NCBI GenBank assembly: GCA_002350725.1
Contig: DEFJ01000002.1
Span: 74,124 to 138,123, forward strand
From: Cyanobacteria bacterium UBA2855
GTDB lineage: Bacteria; Cyanobacteriota; Vampirovibrionia; Gastranaerophilales; Gastranaerophilaceae
Length of the DNA stretch: 64,000 nt
Direction: 5' to 3'
The number at the start of each line of letters is the position of its first letter. Positions within the stretch are counted from its first letter, which is position 1. The translations under genes were made by a program, and so were the position numbers. The notes below the pieces were generated by a model. That model was not told the origin of the DNA. It worked only from the letters and a program-made list of their open reading frames with translations, and made no database searches. This document shows positions 44,875-53,434 of the stretch, piece after piece.

Positions 44875-46437
44875 ATGGAATTTATTTTAGACCTATTATA
44901 CATTTTTGTTACAGCATATACGGTGTATTTTTTAGCACTTGCTATCAGAAATTTCAATGACAAAATTTTTCAAAGAGAGTTAAGACACTTGGAAACTGAA
45001 GTAAAAGAAAATCTTGCAGTAATAGTGTACGCTCATAATAATAAAAAATCTTTGGAAAACTTGATTGCAGAATTGAAAGGTCAAAATTATCCTGTAAATA
45101 AGTTTAGAATATTTGTGTTGCTAGACAACTGCACAGATAATTCCCAAGATTTGTTTACTGAAGAAAATTTTGTTCATGTGATTGATATAAAAGGTGTAGG
45201 AACAATAGGTAAAGATCAGGCTGTTGCAACTTTATTAGAAAAACTTTCCGACAGCGATTTCATTGATTCTTACGTATTTTTAGATGCGGATAGAAGTATT
45301 GAACCTGATTTTCTTTTAATAGCTAATGCTGCATTAAAAAATGCCTCTGCAATTAGCGGTGAAACAATTATTGATATCAGCAGTCTACAAATCTTTGACA
45401 GAATTAAAGCTGCATATCAAAAATATCATATGAATTTTATAAGAAAAGCTCGTTCACTGTTTGGACTTGCTGCTATGGCAGATTCAGGGGTTTTTATTAT
45501 AAAAAGACAGCTTGTTGATGAAATCGGAGAGGTAGATTTTAAATCCGTAAACACAGAATTGAAATACAGTTTACTATTGTCAAAACTTAAATGTAGTTGT
45601 GCATATGACCCTAACATCCAAACCGTTGTTAATCCGGCAAATTATATATTCAAAAAGCCTAAAATATCTTATAGATTAGATTTATTCAAAAATTGCTTGC
45701 CTCAGCTATTTTCAACGAATTTTGTATTCACGGAGCATGTGTGTTCTTTGTTGTACCCAAACATTTGGGTAACATTGATTATATATGCAATATTATTTAA
45801 GCACTCTTTAAATTATCATTTTATGGTGGATGTGAAAGTTGTAGCTCTTACATTCTTACTACTTGTGGTAGGATTTATTTTGAGTTTGGTTAATGCCAAA
45901 ATGATAATGGAAGAGATTATATACTTATGTTTTTATCCGATTTATTTAGTAGGACATATTATAAGAAACTTCCCGCCTGTCAGATATTTGGTAGATAAAG
46001 TTCTTGATAAAGGTAATTCAGATTATGCGTCCGAAAAGTTTGTCGTAGATGTAGTAATTACAACATCTAAAAAATCAAATTTGAATTATAAATTGGAATT
46101 TATATCGAAAGACGGCATGTCGAAAGTCAAACTTGTCAGAAAGAATAAACATTTTACTACAGGTTCACATTTAAGAATGGTAGATGCGTTACAAGAATTA
46201 AAGCTAATTTTGGATGATCACGGTGCAACACTTAGAATATGCAGCTGCTGTGAACATTTTAAACCCAGCATTGACGGCACAACAAATATGCTAAGAGGTA
46301 TCTGCACGAAAGAATATCCAAGTCCGACTTTAACTGATGAACAGAAACAAACCGTCGTTTGGAATACGTGTTCAGCATTTTGCCCTGCTAAATTGAACAA
46401 CCTTATTAATGATATTATTGAAGCAGGCAAATCATAG
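44875..46437 (+). CDS. GT2-type membrane glycosyltransferase with Cys-rich C-terminal domain
   Basis: The 520-residue protein has an N-terminal membrane span (1-25), a GT2-like domain (AVIVYAHNNKKSLENLIAEL, VLLDNCTDNS, FLDADRSIEPDF) at about 45-250, and two more spans around 300-345, an arrangement like processive membrane glycosyltransferases. The last 130 residues are unusual: a beta-rich stretch, then CSCCEHF near 455, a Cys 21 residues on (RGICTKEYP), and TCSAFCP near 498. This looks like a metal or Fe-S binding module. I know of no named family with this combination. CAGGAGA precedes the ATG. Confidence 0.75.
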   Translation: MEFILDLLYIFVTAYTVYFLALAIRNFNDKIFQRELRHLETEVKENLAVIVYAHNNKKSLENLIAELKGQNYPVNKFRIFVLLDNCTDNSQDLFTEENFVHVIDIKGVGTIGKDQAVATLLEKLSDSDFIDSYVFLDADRSIEPDFLLIANAALKNASAISGETIIDISSLQIFDRIKAAYQKYHMNFIRKARSLFGLAAMADSGVFIIKRQLVDEIGEVDFKSVNTELKYSLLLSKLKCSCAYDPNIQTVVNPANYIFKKPKISYRLDLFKNCLPQLFSTNFVFTEHVCSLLYPNIWVTLIIYAILFKHSLNYHFMVDVKVVALTFLLLVVGFILSLVNAKMIMEEIIYLCFYPIYLVGHIIRNFPPVRYLVDKVLDKGNSDYASEKFVVDVVITTSKKSNLNYKLEFISKDGMSKVKLVRKNKHFTTGSHLRMVDALQELKLILDDHGATLRICSCCEHFKPSIDGTTNMLRGICTKEYPSPTLTDEQKQTVVWNTCSAFCPAKLNNLINDIIEAGKS

Positions 46438-46565
46438 CACTTCAATCGCAGAAAACATAATAATTCTAAACTGATTGTAAATTCATGTAAATATTTTTAT
46501 ATCATGCACTTGCCAAAAATTTTTATTCCTGTAAGAATATACAAAAGAAACTTGGAAGGAATAAA

Positions 46566-49010
46566 ATGTTGATAGGGAAAACTGAGTTTAGAATAACACC
46601 GAAGGCGAAGGCAGAGGGGTTAATATCCCCAAAAGAGCACTCCTCTCTTCCGAAGTCAGTAGTTCCATCTGTCAACCGTTTAAATAATAATCAAGAGCCT
46701 TTAAATAATAATCTTTCCGATTTAACATTTAAAGGTTCTTTTTTATATAAAGAAGCCAATAAAGGGAATAAATATCTTAAAAATGAATTATTGGATTTTG
46801 TGAGAAAAAATCTTGGGCACATGGGAGAGGATTTATATAACCACATAGAATCTTCTGATTTAGATATTGCCAAAAAGATGTTCCATGTAGACCAAGAAAC
46901 AGGTGAAATTGTTTTCCACAAAAAGTCCATCCCCCATCTTATAGGCGATGGACTTGTTTTAAGAAACCTCCCGACAGAAATTATGAACGGCACAGTCCGC
47001 ATGCTTGGAAAAATAAAACCTTTAGCAGAGTGGTCTGAAAAAACATACAATTCTGACTTTATGAAATCAACCAGAGCATCTGCTAAAATTGAAGCTCAGA
47101 TAAGTGCCTTAAGAGGTTTAGCCGAAAAGCAAGCAAAATTAGCAAAAGAAGGAAAGACACCTGAAGAGATTCGTTCTGCTATGTTTCAGGCAAAAATGAA
47201 AATGTTTGACCCAAAAACAGGAAATTACGACACAAAGCATGAGCGTTCTCTTAACAGAATTGTGTCAGGTATACCTCCGGCATTATTCCTTGCTAATGAT
47301 GCCTACAACTTATCACGTATGATGGATGATGATAAAGATAAAGCACAACACGAAAAAAATGTCAGATTCCGTCAGGAAATGAGCCGTATATTTATTAATG
47401 CCTATATTACTCTAATAACCTTTGGTGCATTACAAAAGGTTATGAATAATTCAAATGCAGGTATAATGCTGACAACAGGATTAACAGCATTGTTCACTGA
47501 ATCCTTCTCTCGTCTTTCTAACGGTAAACATATTAAGAAATTAACTCCTGAAGAAGCAAGAGAAGAAAACAGAAAAAATAACGCTCCTGAAAAAGATATT
47601 AAGCCGGATACTTCATTTAAAGCTAACAAAAACAATAACAAATCCGATAAGCCGCACCAAAAACCGCTATTATCACTAGATACATTGGCAAAAGCTTCCG
47701 CCGGAGTTATTGCAGCCGGTTTCGCACTAAAAGGTCTGAGAAAAATTAAATCTGTTGATAATGCTATAAATTCTGTATTCAAACCATTCAAATCACTATA
47801 TAATAAAATGACAACTACTCAAGATTACAGAATTGATGAAAAAACTTTCAATGAAATAGTTAAGGTCTTAGAGGAAAACGGTTTTTCAGCGAGATTGACA
47901 CGAAAAGAAGCTGAGGATATTGCAAAAAAAGATAACTTGCCAAAATACGTAGTAGAAAAAACAGCAGAAAATATCAAAGCATTGGTAGGTAAAAATAAAA
48001 ACGAACTGGAATATACGGATTTAGCAGACGATTATATTCGTGTTGCAAGATATGCAAGAAATGCTGATGGTACAATCAGCCTTGGTTCCAGAGATAAAAA
48101 GATTAAACCTCTTGTTAACTTTGTGATTGCACCGTTCAAGTTTGCTTGGAGTACAATAACTCTTCCATACAGACTTGTTGATAAAGCAATTAAAGCATTT
48201 TCTAAAAAACCTGAATTAACAAAAATTGCAATAAGCGATAAACAAACCTTAAAAACAATTGCAGAAAATATGCAAAAAGACTTGAAGCTCGATAAAGATT
48301 TTGCAAATAACATTGAGAATTTTGTTGCACAATTAAAGAAAAAATCTCCGGCTGAACTTAAACCAATAGAAAAGCAATTCTTATGCCGTGTAGGAGATGT
48401 TGAAGCTCTTGCAAAGAGTATTGATAATATCGGTAAACAAGCCTTGAAAAAAGATTTTGACCCTAAAAAATTCCACGATTATGTTTGCGATAATCTATTA
48501 AAAGCCTTCAATGCAGATACAATGTCAAATGTTTCTAATGCAGAACTCTCAAATCTTGCAAAAACAGCAGCTACAGCTGCAACATTATGGTTCTTGATGA
48601 CAGATAACTACAATATGGTAATGTTGAAATCAAACGGTAATGATGTTGAAGGAGCACAAACCAAGTTTAAAGAAAGATTTGTACAGGAAGGATCAAGATT
48701 ATTCTACCAAACATTGTTAATTGACCTGTTCAACAGCACCTTTAGAAGTCAGTATAACAAATCCTTATTCGGAATGACCTGGATTACCCTTACAAATACG
48801 ACAATGGGTGAATGGTTAACAAGAAAATCCGTAGGTGTTGCTGTCGGAGCACATTCAAGAGATGAGTTGCTTGCAATGGAAGAAAAGCAGGATAATGCAA
48901 AAGGTTTCTTAAAAGGTTATTATAACTTTATGCAGCGCCTGACAGGGAAACGTTCAATTAAATCTTACGACGTAACGGCAACAACGCAAAATACAAAAGA
49001 TAAAAAATAA
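46566..49010 (+). CDS. Large lineage-specific membrane protein with internal duplication
   Basis: The 814-residue protein has no recognised domain. It opens with a low-complexity region containing LTFKGSF, and is otherwise Lys-rich and helical with several hydrophobic segments (INAYITLITFGALQKV, LDTLAKASAGVIAAGFAL, FAWSTITLPYRL, ATAATLWFLM, LFGMTWITL). Two regions, about 235-320 and 668-755, share a pattern: FL-x2-D-x-YN, a gap, AQ, RF-x-QE-x-SR-x-F, then a hydrophobic span and a final T-x4-E-x3-R-x-S. This suggests an ancient duplication. No signal peptide. GGAAGGA precedes the ATG. Codon use looks like its neighbours. It is followed by a 540-bp gene-free region. Confidence 0.7.
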   Translation: MLIGKTEFRITPKAKAEGLISPKEHSSLPKSVVPSVNRLNNNQEPLNNNLSDLTFKGSFLYKEANKGNKYLKNELLDFVRKNLGHMGEDLYNHIESSDLDIAKKMFHVDQETGEIVFHKKSIPHLIGDGLVLRNLPTEIMNGTVRMLGKIKPLAEWSEKTYNSDFMKSTRASAKIEAQISALRGLAEKQAKLAKEGKTPEEIRSAMFQAKMKMFDPKTGNYDTKHERSLNRIVSGIPPALFLANDAYNLSRMMDDDKDKAQHEKNVRFRQEMSRIFINAYITLITFGALQKVMNNSNAGIMLTTGLTALFTESFSRLSNGKHIKKLTPEEAREENRKNNAPEKDIKPDTSFKANKNNNKSDKPHQKPLLSLDTLAKASAGVIAAGFALKGLRKIKSVDNAINSVFKPFKSLYNKMTTTQDYRIDEKTFNEIVKVLEENGFSARLTRKEAEDIAKKDNLPKYVVEKTAENIKALVGKNKNELEYTDLADDYIRVARYARNADGTISLGSRDKKIKPLVNFVIAPFKFAWSTITLPYRLVDKAIKAFSKKPELTKIAISDKQTLKTIAENMQKDLKLDKDFANNIENFVAQLKKKSPAELKPIEKQFLCRVGDVEALAKSIDNIGKQALKKDFDPKKFHDYVCDNLLKAFNADTMSNVSNAELSNLAKTAATAATLWFLMTDNYNMVMLKSNGNDVEGAQTKFKERFVQEGSRLFYQTLLIDLFNSTFRSQYNKSLFGMTWITLTNTTMGEWLTRKSVGVAVGAHSRDELLAMEEKQDNAKGFLKGYYNFMQRLTGKRSIKSYDVTATTQNTKDKK

Positions 49011-49128
49011 ATTAAAAAGTTTTGATGTATTTGTGAAACAAAAATATTTTACCCTCTCTTAAATTCTAAAACTCAACTTCGTTTCGTTTTGCAATTCTTT
49101 TCTATCCAAGGAGAGATTTTATGAACTG

Positions 49129-49148
49129 CCTTCCCCATTAGGGGAAGG
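49129..49148. repeat. CCTTCCCC hairpin, REP-like element
   Basis: CCTTCCCC (49129-49136), loop ATTA and GGGGAAGG (49141-49148) form a perfect 8-bp hairpin, followed by TTGGGATGGGGTG. Similar C-rich/G-rich palindromes are frequent intergenic repeats in many bacteria. Only one copy is in this window. Confidence 0.55.
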
Positions 49149-49225
49149 TTGGGATGGGGTGTTCAAATTCCGCAACGAAAAATTCACTATCACCCCACCT
49201 GTATCCTCCAATCCAGGGAGAAATT

Positions 49226-49252
49226 AGTAGTAGGGTGCGTGTCAACGCACCA
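49226..49252 (+). repeat. GGGTGCG palindrome, copy 3
   Basis: This 27-nt element is 26/27 identical to the reverse complement of 37788-37814. GGTGCGT and ACGCACC form the stem. A degenerate GTGCG/CGCAC hairpin follows within 20 bp. Confidence 0.7.
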
Positions 49253-49297
49253 CATTTTGGTGCGAAAAAGCGCACACTGCACAATTTAATACTACCT

Positions 49298-49335
49298 GTT
49301 CGTACTACATTTTTAAATTAATAAATTGTACGAAC
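49298..49335. repeat. 8-bp inverted repeat GTTCGTAC/GTACGAAC
   Basis: GTTCGTAC (49298-49305) and GTACGAAC (49328-49335) are perfect inverted repeats separated by 22 AT-rich bases. This could be an operator, a recombination site or the ends of a very small element. Confidence 0.4.
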
Positions 49336-49388
49336 GACCAATGTAATTAGGTTTAAATTTATGTATTCTGACTTTGTAAGTTAATTTT

Positions 49389-49519
49389 GGAGTCCATAGA
49401 TCCACAAGTGTCCTATATTTCAGGACGAGAATGACAACATCATTCGGTAATATGTGGTAGGACTCAGCTAATCGGAGAGATGGTTCCGATTAAGAAGAGG
49501 CACCGAATACGGTGCCTCT
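49389..49519 (+). ncRNA. Candidate structured RNA with three-way junction
   Basis: GAGTCC (49390-49395) pairs with GGACTC (49460-49465), stacked on CCAC (49402-49405) with GTGG (49454-49457). Inside lie two hairpins: GTCCT/AGGAC (49410-49426) and GAATGA/TCATTC (49429-49445). An 8-bp hairpin, TAATCGGA/TCCGATTA (49469-49492), and a 10-bp hairpin, AGAGGCACCG/CGGTGCCTCT (49496-49519), follow. Six stems in 130 nt of otherwise AT-rich sequence is well beyond what I see in the other gaps. Strand is uncertain, since all stems also form on the complement. I could not match it to hammerhead, purine, glycine, TPP or 6S cores. Confidence 0.5.
49496..49519 (-). terminator. Likely terminator of the LysM gene or end stem of the RNA candidate
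   Basis: AGAGGCACCG (49496-49505) pairs over 10 bp with CGGTGCCTCT (49510-49519), loop AATA. On the minus strand it is followed by TCTTAAT, a weak U-run, 34 bp past the LysM gene stop. Confidence 0.6.
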
Positions 49520-49552
49520 CGCATTATAAATATCAATTTAAAATATTTTATA

Positions 49553-50245
49553 TTATTCAGCAACATTAGGAATAATCAACTTTTGTCCGATAGACAATTT
49601 GTTAGCATCAGACATATTACTTGCTTTCATAATTTCGTTAACCTTTTCTGTTGAGAACGAACCATAAAATTGTCTGACAATTTTTTCCATTGTGTCGCCG
49701 TTTTGAACTTCATATTCTTTATTTTGAGCAGTAGTTGAAGCTTCTTCAACTTTTTGTTCATTGTTTTTAGAACCGCCAAATAATCCAAACTTTTTAGGTT
49801 TTGAATCAGTTACTTCGGTTTCCTCAGATGAAACTGTTTCAGAGTCTGAAACATTACTTTCTTCTGTTGAAGTTGTTTGTTCGGTAACTGCTACAGGGGA
49901 AGCAACATCAGCATTTTTTGAAAAATGGAAATTTCCTGAACTCATTCCGATACATGCTGATACTATTAAAGTTGCAACAATACCGCTAACAAAACCTATA
50001 CCCAAATACACTATTGGTGAACGGTCACCTTTAGCTATTTTAAAATCTTTCCATAAAATATCCAATTCTTTTTCTTTGCTCGGTCTTACATAAACCTCAG
50101 GAGAACCGTCCTCCATTGGTTCATTATTTACTCCGATATCATCGGATATATTTTCTTCATTTGAATTGTTAAATTTAGATAAAGCTTCTAACACAGCCAT
50201 CTTCTCCTTTGATAAATTTGATCTTCTGATAGTTGAACTTTTCAT
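49553..50245 (-). CDS. LysM-domain membrane-anchored protein
   Basis: The 230-residue product has a cytoplasmic basic start (MKSSTIRRSNLSKEK), one membrane span (VYLGIGFVSGIVATLIVSAC, near residue 85), an acidic Ser/Thr/Glu-rich linker and a C-terminal LysM domain (YEVQNGDTMEKIVRQFYG to LSIGQKLIIP). LysM binds peptidoglycan, so it probably tethers the inner membrane to the wall. The ATG at 50245 has GGGG upstream; an in-frame GTG 24 nt earlier is possible but less supported. It is a single gene. Confidence 0.85.
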   Translation of the reverse strand: MKSSTIRRSNLSKEKMAVLEALSKFNNSNEENISDDIGVNNEPMEDGSPEVYVRPSKEKELDILWKDFKIAKGDRSPIVYLGIGFVSGIVATLIVSACIGMSSGNFHFSKNADVASPVAVTEQTTSTEESNVSDSETVSSEETEVTDSKPKKFGLFGGSKNNEQKVEEASTTAQNKEYEVQNGDTMEKIVRQFYGSFSTEKVNEIMKASNMSDANKLSIGQKLIIPNVAE

Positions 50246-50358
50246 ATCCCATACCCCAATTGCTATCACATTGTTTAATTATACTAGCATAACAGTATTT
50301 TAGCCGCAAGAGATTGTTAAGTAAAGTGAATAATTACCCAAATTAGATATTTGTGAAT

Positions 50359-51675
50359 TTAATTGTTTTGCGTCAATTTGTCGGACAAAATTTTAATTGA
50401 ACGCTGCGAAATTAATTCTGCCTTCATTTTTTTATTTTTTCGTTCTTTTTTAGGCAATTCAATCGGAGGTACAAGTCCCCAATTAGAGTTTATAGGTTGA
50501 AACTTTTCTTGTGCAGAATCTGTAATATAATGAGTCAACGCACCCAGCATAGTTTCTTTTGGCAGCTCAAGTAATTCCTCACTATTAACACATTTTGCGG
50601 CATTTATACCTGCCAAAAGCCCTGAGGCAATAGATTCGGTGTACCCTTCCGTTCCGGTAATTTGTCCTGCAAAAAACAAACCTTTTCTTGTTCTTGTTTC
50701 AAGGGTAGGATTAAGAATTTGAGGAGAATTTATAAAGGTATTACGGTGCATAACTCCGTACCTGACAATTGCCGCATTTTCCAATCCGGGAATTGAATGT
50801 AGAAGCTCCTTTTGCGCACCCCATTTTAAATTTGTTTGAAAGCCCACAAGGTTATACAATGTTTTTGCCGAATTATCTTGTCTTAATTGTACGACTGCAT
50901 AATTTTTTTCGCCGGTTCTTTTATCAATAAGTCCGACAGGCTTCATCGGTCCAAAACGCAAGGTATCTACCCCTCTGGAAGCAAGGACTTCAATTGGCAG
51001 ACAACTTTCAAAAAACTTTGCATTTTTTTCAAATTCCTTTAATTCAATTTTTGGTGCATTAATTAAAATGTCATAAAATTTTTCATATTCCTCTTTATTC
51101 ATAGGACAATTTATATAAGAGGCTTCCCCTTTATCATAACGGCTGGCAATAAATGCCTTATCAAAATTTATACTTTCTACTTCAACAATAGGCGCAATTG
51201 CATCAAAAAAATGCAGATGTTCTTTTTGAGTAAAATTTTTAATATCATCTGCGAGTTGTTCACTAGTTAGAGGTCCGGATGCCACTATCACAACACCATC
51301 TTTAGGAATTTCCGTAATCTCTTCTCTTAATACTGTAATATTTGGCTCAGAATTAATTTTGTCAGTCACCCTTTGGGAGAAAAGCTCTCTGTCTATCGCA
51401 AGAGCCCCGCCGGCAGGCACAGATGTTTCGTATGCTATATCAATTAATTCCCCGCCAAGCATTTGCATTTCTTTTTTTAATAATCCGGAAGCATTAGTGC
51501 AATCGGCAGCACCAAGACTGTTAGAACACACAAACTCCGCAAATTTTTCACTTACATGCGCTCCTGTATTTTTTTTAGGTCGCATTTCATATAACTTGAC
51601 CTTTATTCCACGTTTTGAAAGTTGTAATGCGGCTTCTGAACCTGCAAGTCCTGCTCCGATAACGGTTACTTCCAT
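50359..51675 (-). CDS. trmFO: Methylenetetrahydrofolate-tRNA-(uracil-5-)-methyltransferase
   Basis: TrmFO is the folate- and FAD-dependent enzyme that makes ribothymidine at position 54 in tRNA. The N-terminal FAD site is VIGAGLAGSEAALQL; YEMRPKKNTGAHV, FVCSNSLGAA and FGPMKPVGLID are family signatures, and GQITGTEGYTESIASG lies near the end. The ATG at 51675 has GGAGG 8 nt upstream; a GTG 9 nt earlier overlaps that site. TrmFO is typical of Gram-positives, Cyanobacteria and relatives, in place of SAM-dependent TrmA, which fits the proposed lineage. Confidence 0.95.
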   Translation of the reverse strand: MEVTVIGAGLAGSEAALQLSKRGIKVKLYEMRPKKNTGAHVSEKFAEFVCSNSLGAADCTNASGLLKKEMQMLGGELIDIAYETSVPAGGALAIDRELFSQRVTDKINSEPNITVLREEITEIPKDGVVIVASGPLTSEQLADDIKNFTQKEHLHFFDAIAPIVEVESINFDKAFIASRYDKGEASYINCPMNKEEYEKFYDILINAPKIELKEFEKNAKFFESCLPIEVLASRGVDTLRFGPMKPVGLIDKRTGEKNYAVVQLRQDNSAKTLYNLVGFQTNLKWGAQKELLHSIPGLENAAIVRYGVMHRNTFINSPQILNPTLETRTRKGLFFAGQITGTEGYTESIASGLLAGINAAKCVNSEELLELPKETMLGALTHYITDSAQEKFQPINSNWGLVPPIELPKKERKNKKMKAELISQRSIKILSDKLTQNN

Positions 51676-51740
51676 TTTTAACACCTCCGAACTTATTATA
51701 TCACGAGTGTAAACAGAGGATTAAATATTTGTGTATTTTC

Positions 51741-51769
51741 TTGCCGTATGTTTGAAATTTATCTATAAT
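51741..51769 (+). promoter_or_regulatory. Promoter for a leaderless histidine kinase transcript
   Basis: TTGCCG (51741-51746), a 17-bp spacer and TATAAT (51764-51769) are followed by 6 nt (AGCATT) and the ATG at 51776. No Shine-Dalgarno sequence is present. The promoter also excludes the longer in-frame start at 51731, which would lie upstream of the -35 box. Confidence 0.65.
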
Positions 51770-51775
51770 AGCATT

Positions 51776-53434
51776 ATGAAGAAATTTGATATATTTAATC
51801 AGTTTAGGGATGCTGTTATTATCGTAAATAAATTGGGAGATGTGGTTTATAGAAATTACACCTTCAAACGTTGGTTCAAAGATTTTACAGATTTAAAAAA
51901 ATTCTCCCATAATATGAATTTTGATATATGCCCGCTTAATAGCGAAAACATTGAAAACTATTCTCCGATATGGAATGCGCTATATTCAAAAGAAGATTTT
52001 TTTGCATGCGTTTCTTATCAAAATGATGTCGGAAAAGTTTCTTATTATGATTTAACAGTTTTAAAAAGAGGACAATATTCTGCATGCTTTTTTGCTGATG
52101 TTAGCGCATTGAATAACTTAAATAACGAAAAGAAGCAAAATGAAAAACTCAAAGAACAAATAGAAAAACTTCAAGAAGATAATGAAGATTTGCAAAATAT
52201 CAAACAAAAAGCCCAAGCACAAGCCATCCGTATAGCATTGATTAATAAAGTTTCAAATGCAATAAGAGAATCAATGGATATTTCCAAAATTCTTCAATCT
52301 TCCCTTTCGGAATTAGCTTCTATGTTTGGAGCATTTAAGGCATACTACGCCTCAAATAATCATGGGAAATTTCAAGTTGAAGAAATTTATGGAGATAAAC
52401 AGCTTCACAAAAATGCCTTAATATCCTTTGATACCAAAACTTTTGACACAATTAACCGTAAACAAATTTCAGTCGTAAATTGCTTGAAAGAATATGTTGA
52501 TGCAGAACCTTTCAAACAATCCGTTATGAGAATTGTGGTTCCGGTTTATCATCTGCAAAAACTTGTTGGGATAATAGTTTTACTTTGTTACCAGAAAAGA
52601 GAATTAAACGAAGAATTGGAAATTTTAGAGGCGATTTCTTTTCAATTAGGCAACGCTATTATAAGGGCAGAACTATATCAAAAAAACATTCAGACAGTGA
52701 AAGAATTGAAAAATACATTAAAAGAATTGAAAGAAACCCAGTTACAATTGATAAATTCAGAAAAAATGGCATCATTAGGGCAACTTGTAGCAGGAGTAGC
52801 ACATGAAATTAATACTCCTGTTGCATCAATAAAATCAAATAACGGTTTAATTTCAAAACTCATACCACAAATTCAAGATGCCGAAATCTCAAGTCTTATG
52901 AAAGAAATCAACCAAATAGACAGTGAAGCAATTCAACGGATTTCAAATATTGTTGTTTCTTTGAAAAAATTTGTAAGACTTGATGAGGCAGAATTACAAG
53001 AAGCAAATATAAACAAAGAGCTTGATTTGACACTTGATTTAATTAGACACGAAACGAAAAATCGTATAGAAGTAATTAAAAATTACGGCGAAATTCCGCT
53101 TATCAAATGTTATCCCAATATGCTTAATCAAGTATTTACAAATATTTTGATTAACGCATGCCAATCAATCATAGGTAACGGTAAAATAATTATAACAACC
53201 TCGTATGAGGGCGAAAGTTTGACTGTATCTATAAAAGACACAGGTAAAGGGATACCTAAAGAAGAAATTCCGAAAATATTTACAGCCGGTTATACCACTA
53301 AAGGTGTTGGAATTGGCACAGGTTTAGGTTTGGCAATTTGTACAAAAATAATTGAAAAGCATAAAGGGGAAATTACTGTAAATAGTGAAGTTGGCATAGG
53401 TAGCGAATTTATTATTACTATCCATAGTAAGTAG
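51776..53434 (+). CDS. Cytoplasmic PAS-GAF sensor histidine kinase
   Basis: The 552-residue protein has no membrane span. An N-terminal PAS-like domain (DAVIIVNKLGDVVYRN) leads into a coiled coil (KKQNEKLKEQIEKLQEDNEDL), a GAF domain (about 170-310), the dimerisation/phosphoacceptor helix with His in VAGVAHEINTPVASIKSN, and the ATPase domain (NILINACQSI, IKDTGKGIP, GTGLGLAIC). It senses an internal signal. No response regulator is adjacent, so the partner is encoded elsewhere. I start it at the ATG at 51776 because the -35 and -10 boxes lie just upstream. Confidence 0.92.
   Translation: MKKFDIFNQFRDAVIIVNKLGDVVYRNYTFKRWFKDFTDLKKFSHNMNFDICPLNSENIENYSPIWNALYSKEDFFACVSYQNDVGKVSYYDLTVLKRGQYSACFFADVSALNNLNNEKKQNEKLKEQIEKLQEDNEDLQNIKQKAQAQAIRIALINKVSNAIRESMDISKILQSSLSELASMFGAFKAYYASNNHGKFQVEEIYGDKQLHKNALISFDTKTFDTINRKQISVVNCLKEYVDAEPFKQSVMRIVVPVYHLQKLVGIIVLLCYQKRELNEELEILEAISFQLGNAIIRAELYQKNIQTVKELKNTLKELKETQLQLINSEKMASLGQLVAGVAHEINTPVASIKSNNGLISKLIPQIQDAEISSLMKEINQIDSEAIQRISNIVVSLKKFVRLDEAELQEANINKELDLTLDLIRHETKNRIEVIKNYGEIPLIKCYPNMLNQVFTNILINACQSIIGNGKIIITTSYEGESLTVSIKDTGKGIPKEEIPKIFTAGYTTKGVGIGTGLGLAICTKIIEKHKGEITVNSEVGIGSEFIITIHSK

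Larger units (their letters stand above)
49011..49552. other. 542-bp gene-free region with repeats and a folded RNA candidate
   Basis: No credible ORF is present. In order it holds: a perfect hairpin CCTTCCCC-ATTA-GGGGAAGG (49129-49148) with nearby GGATGGGGTG and CACCCCACC segments that can pair; a GGGTGCG palindrome (49226-49252) with a second small GTGCG/CGCAC hairpin right after it; an 8-bp inverted repeat GTTCGTAC/GTACGAAC (49298-49335); and the three-way-junction RNA candidate at 49389-49519. Such a cluster of repeats suggests a landing site for small mobile or REP-like elements. Confidence 0.7.

Noticed and set aside
37788..49252. Repeat copies as part of a CRISPR array
   Set aside because: The copies are 11 kb apart, in opposite orientation, with no regular spacers.
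49389..49465. Hammerhead ribozyme or purine riboswitch, because of the three-way junction
   Set aside because: The hammerhead core CTGATGA and GAAA are absent on both strands, and the purine junction and kissing-loop sequences are not present.
51731..51775. 15-codon longer start for the histidine kinase
   Set aside because: The -35 and -10 boxes overlap it, so the extension would not be transcribed.
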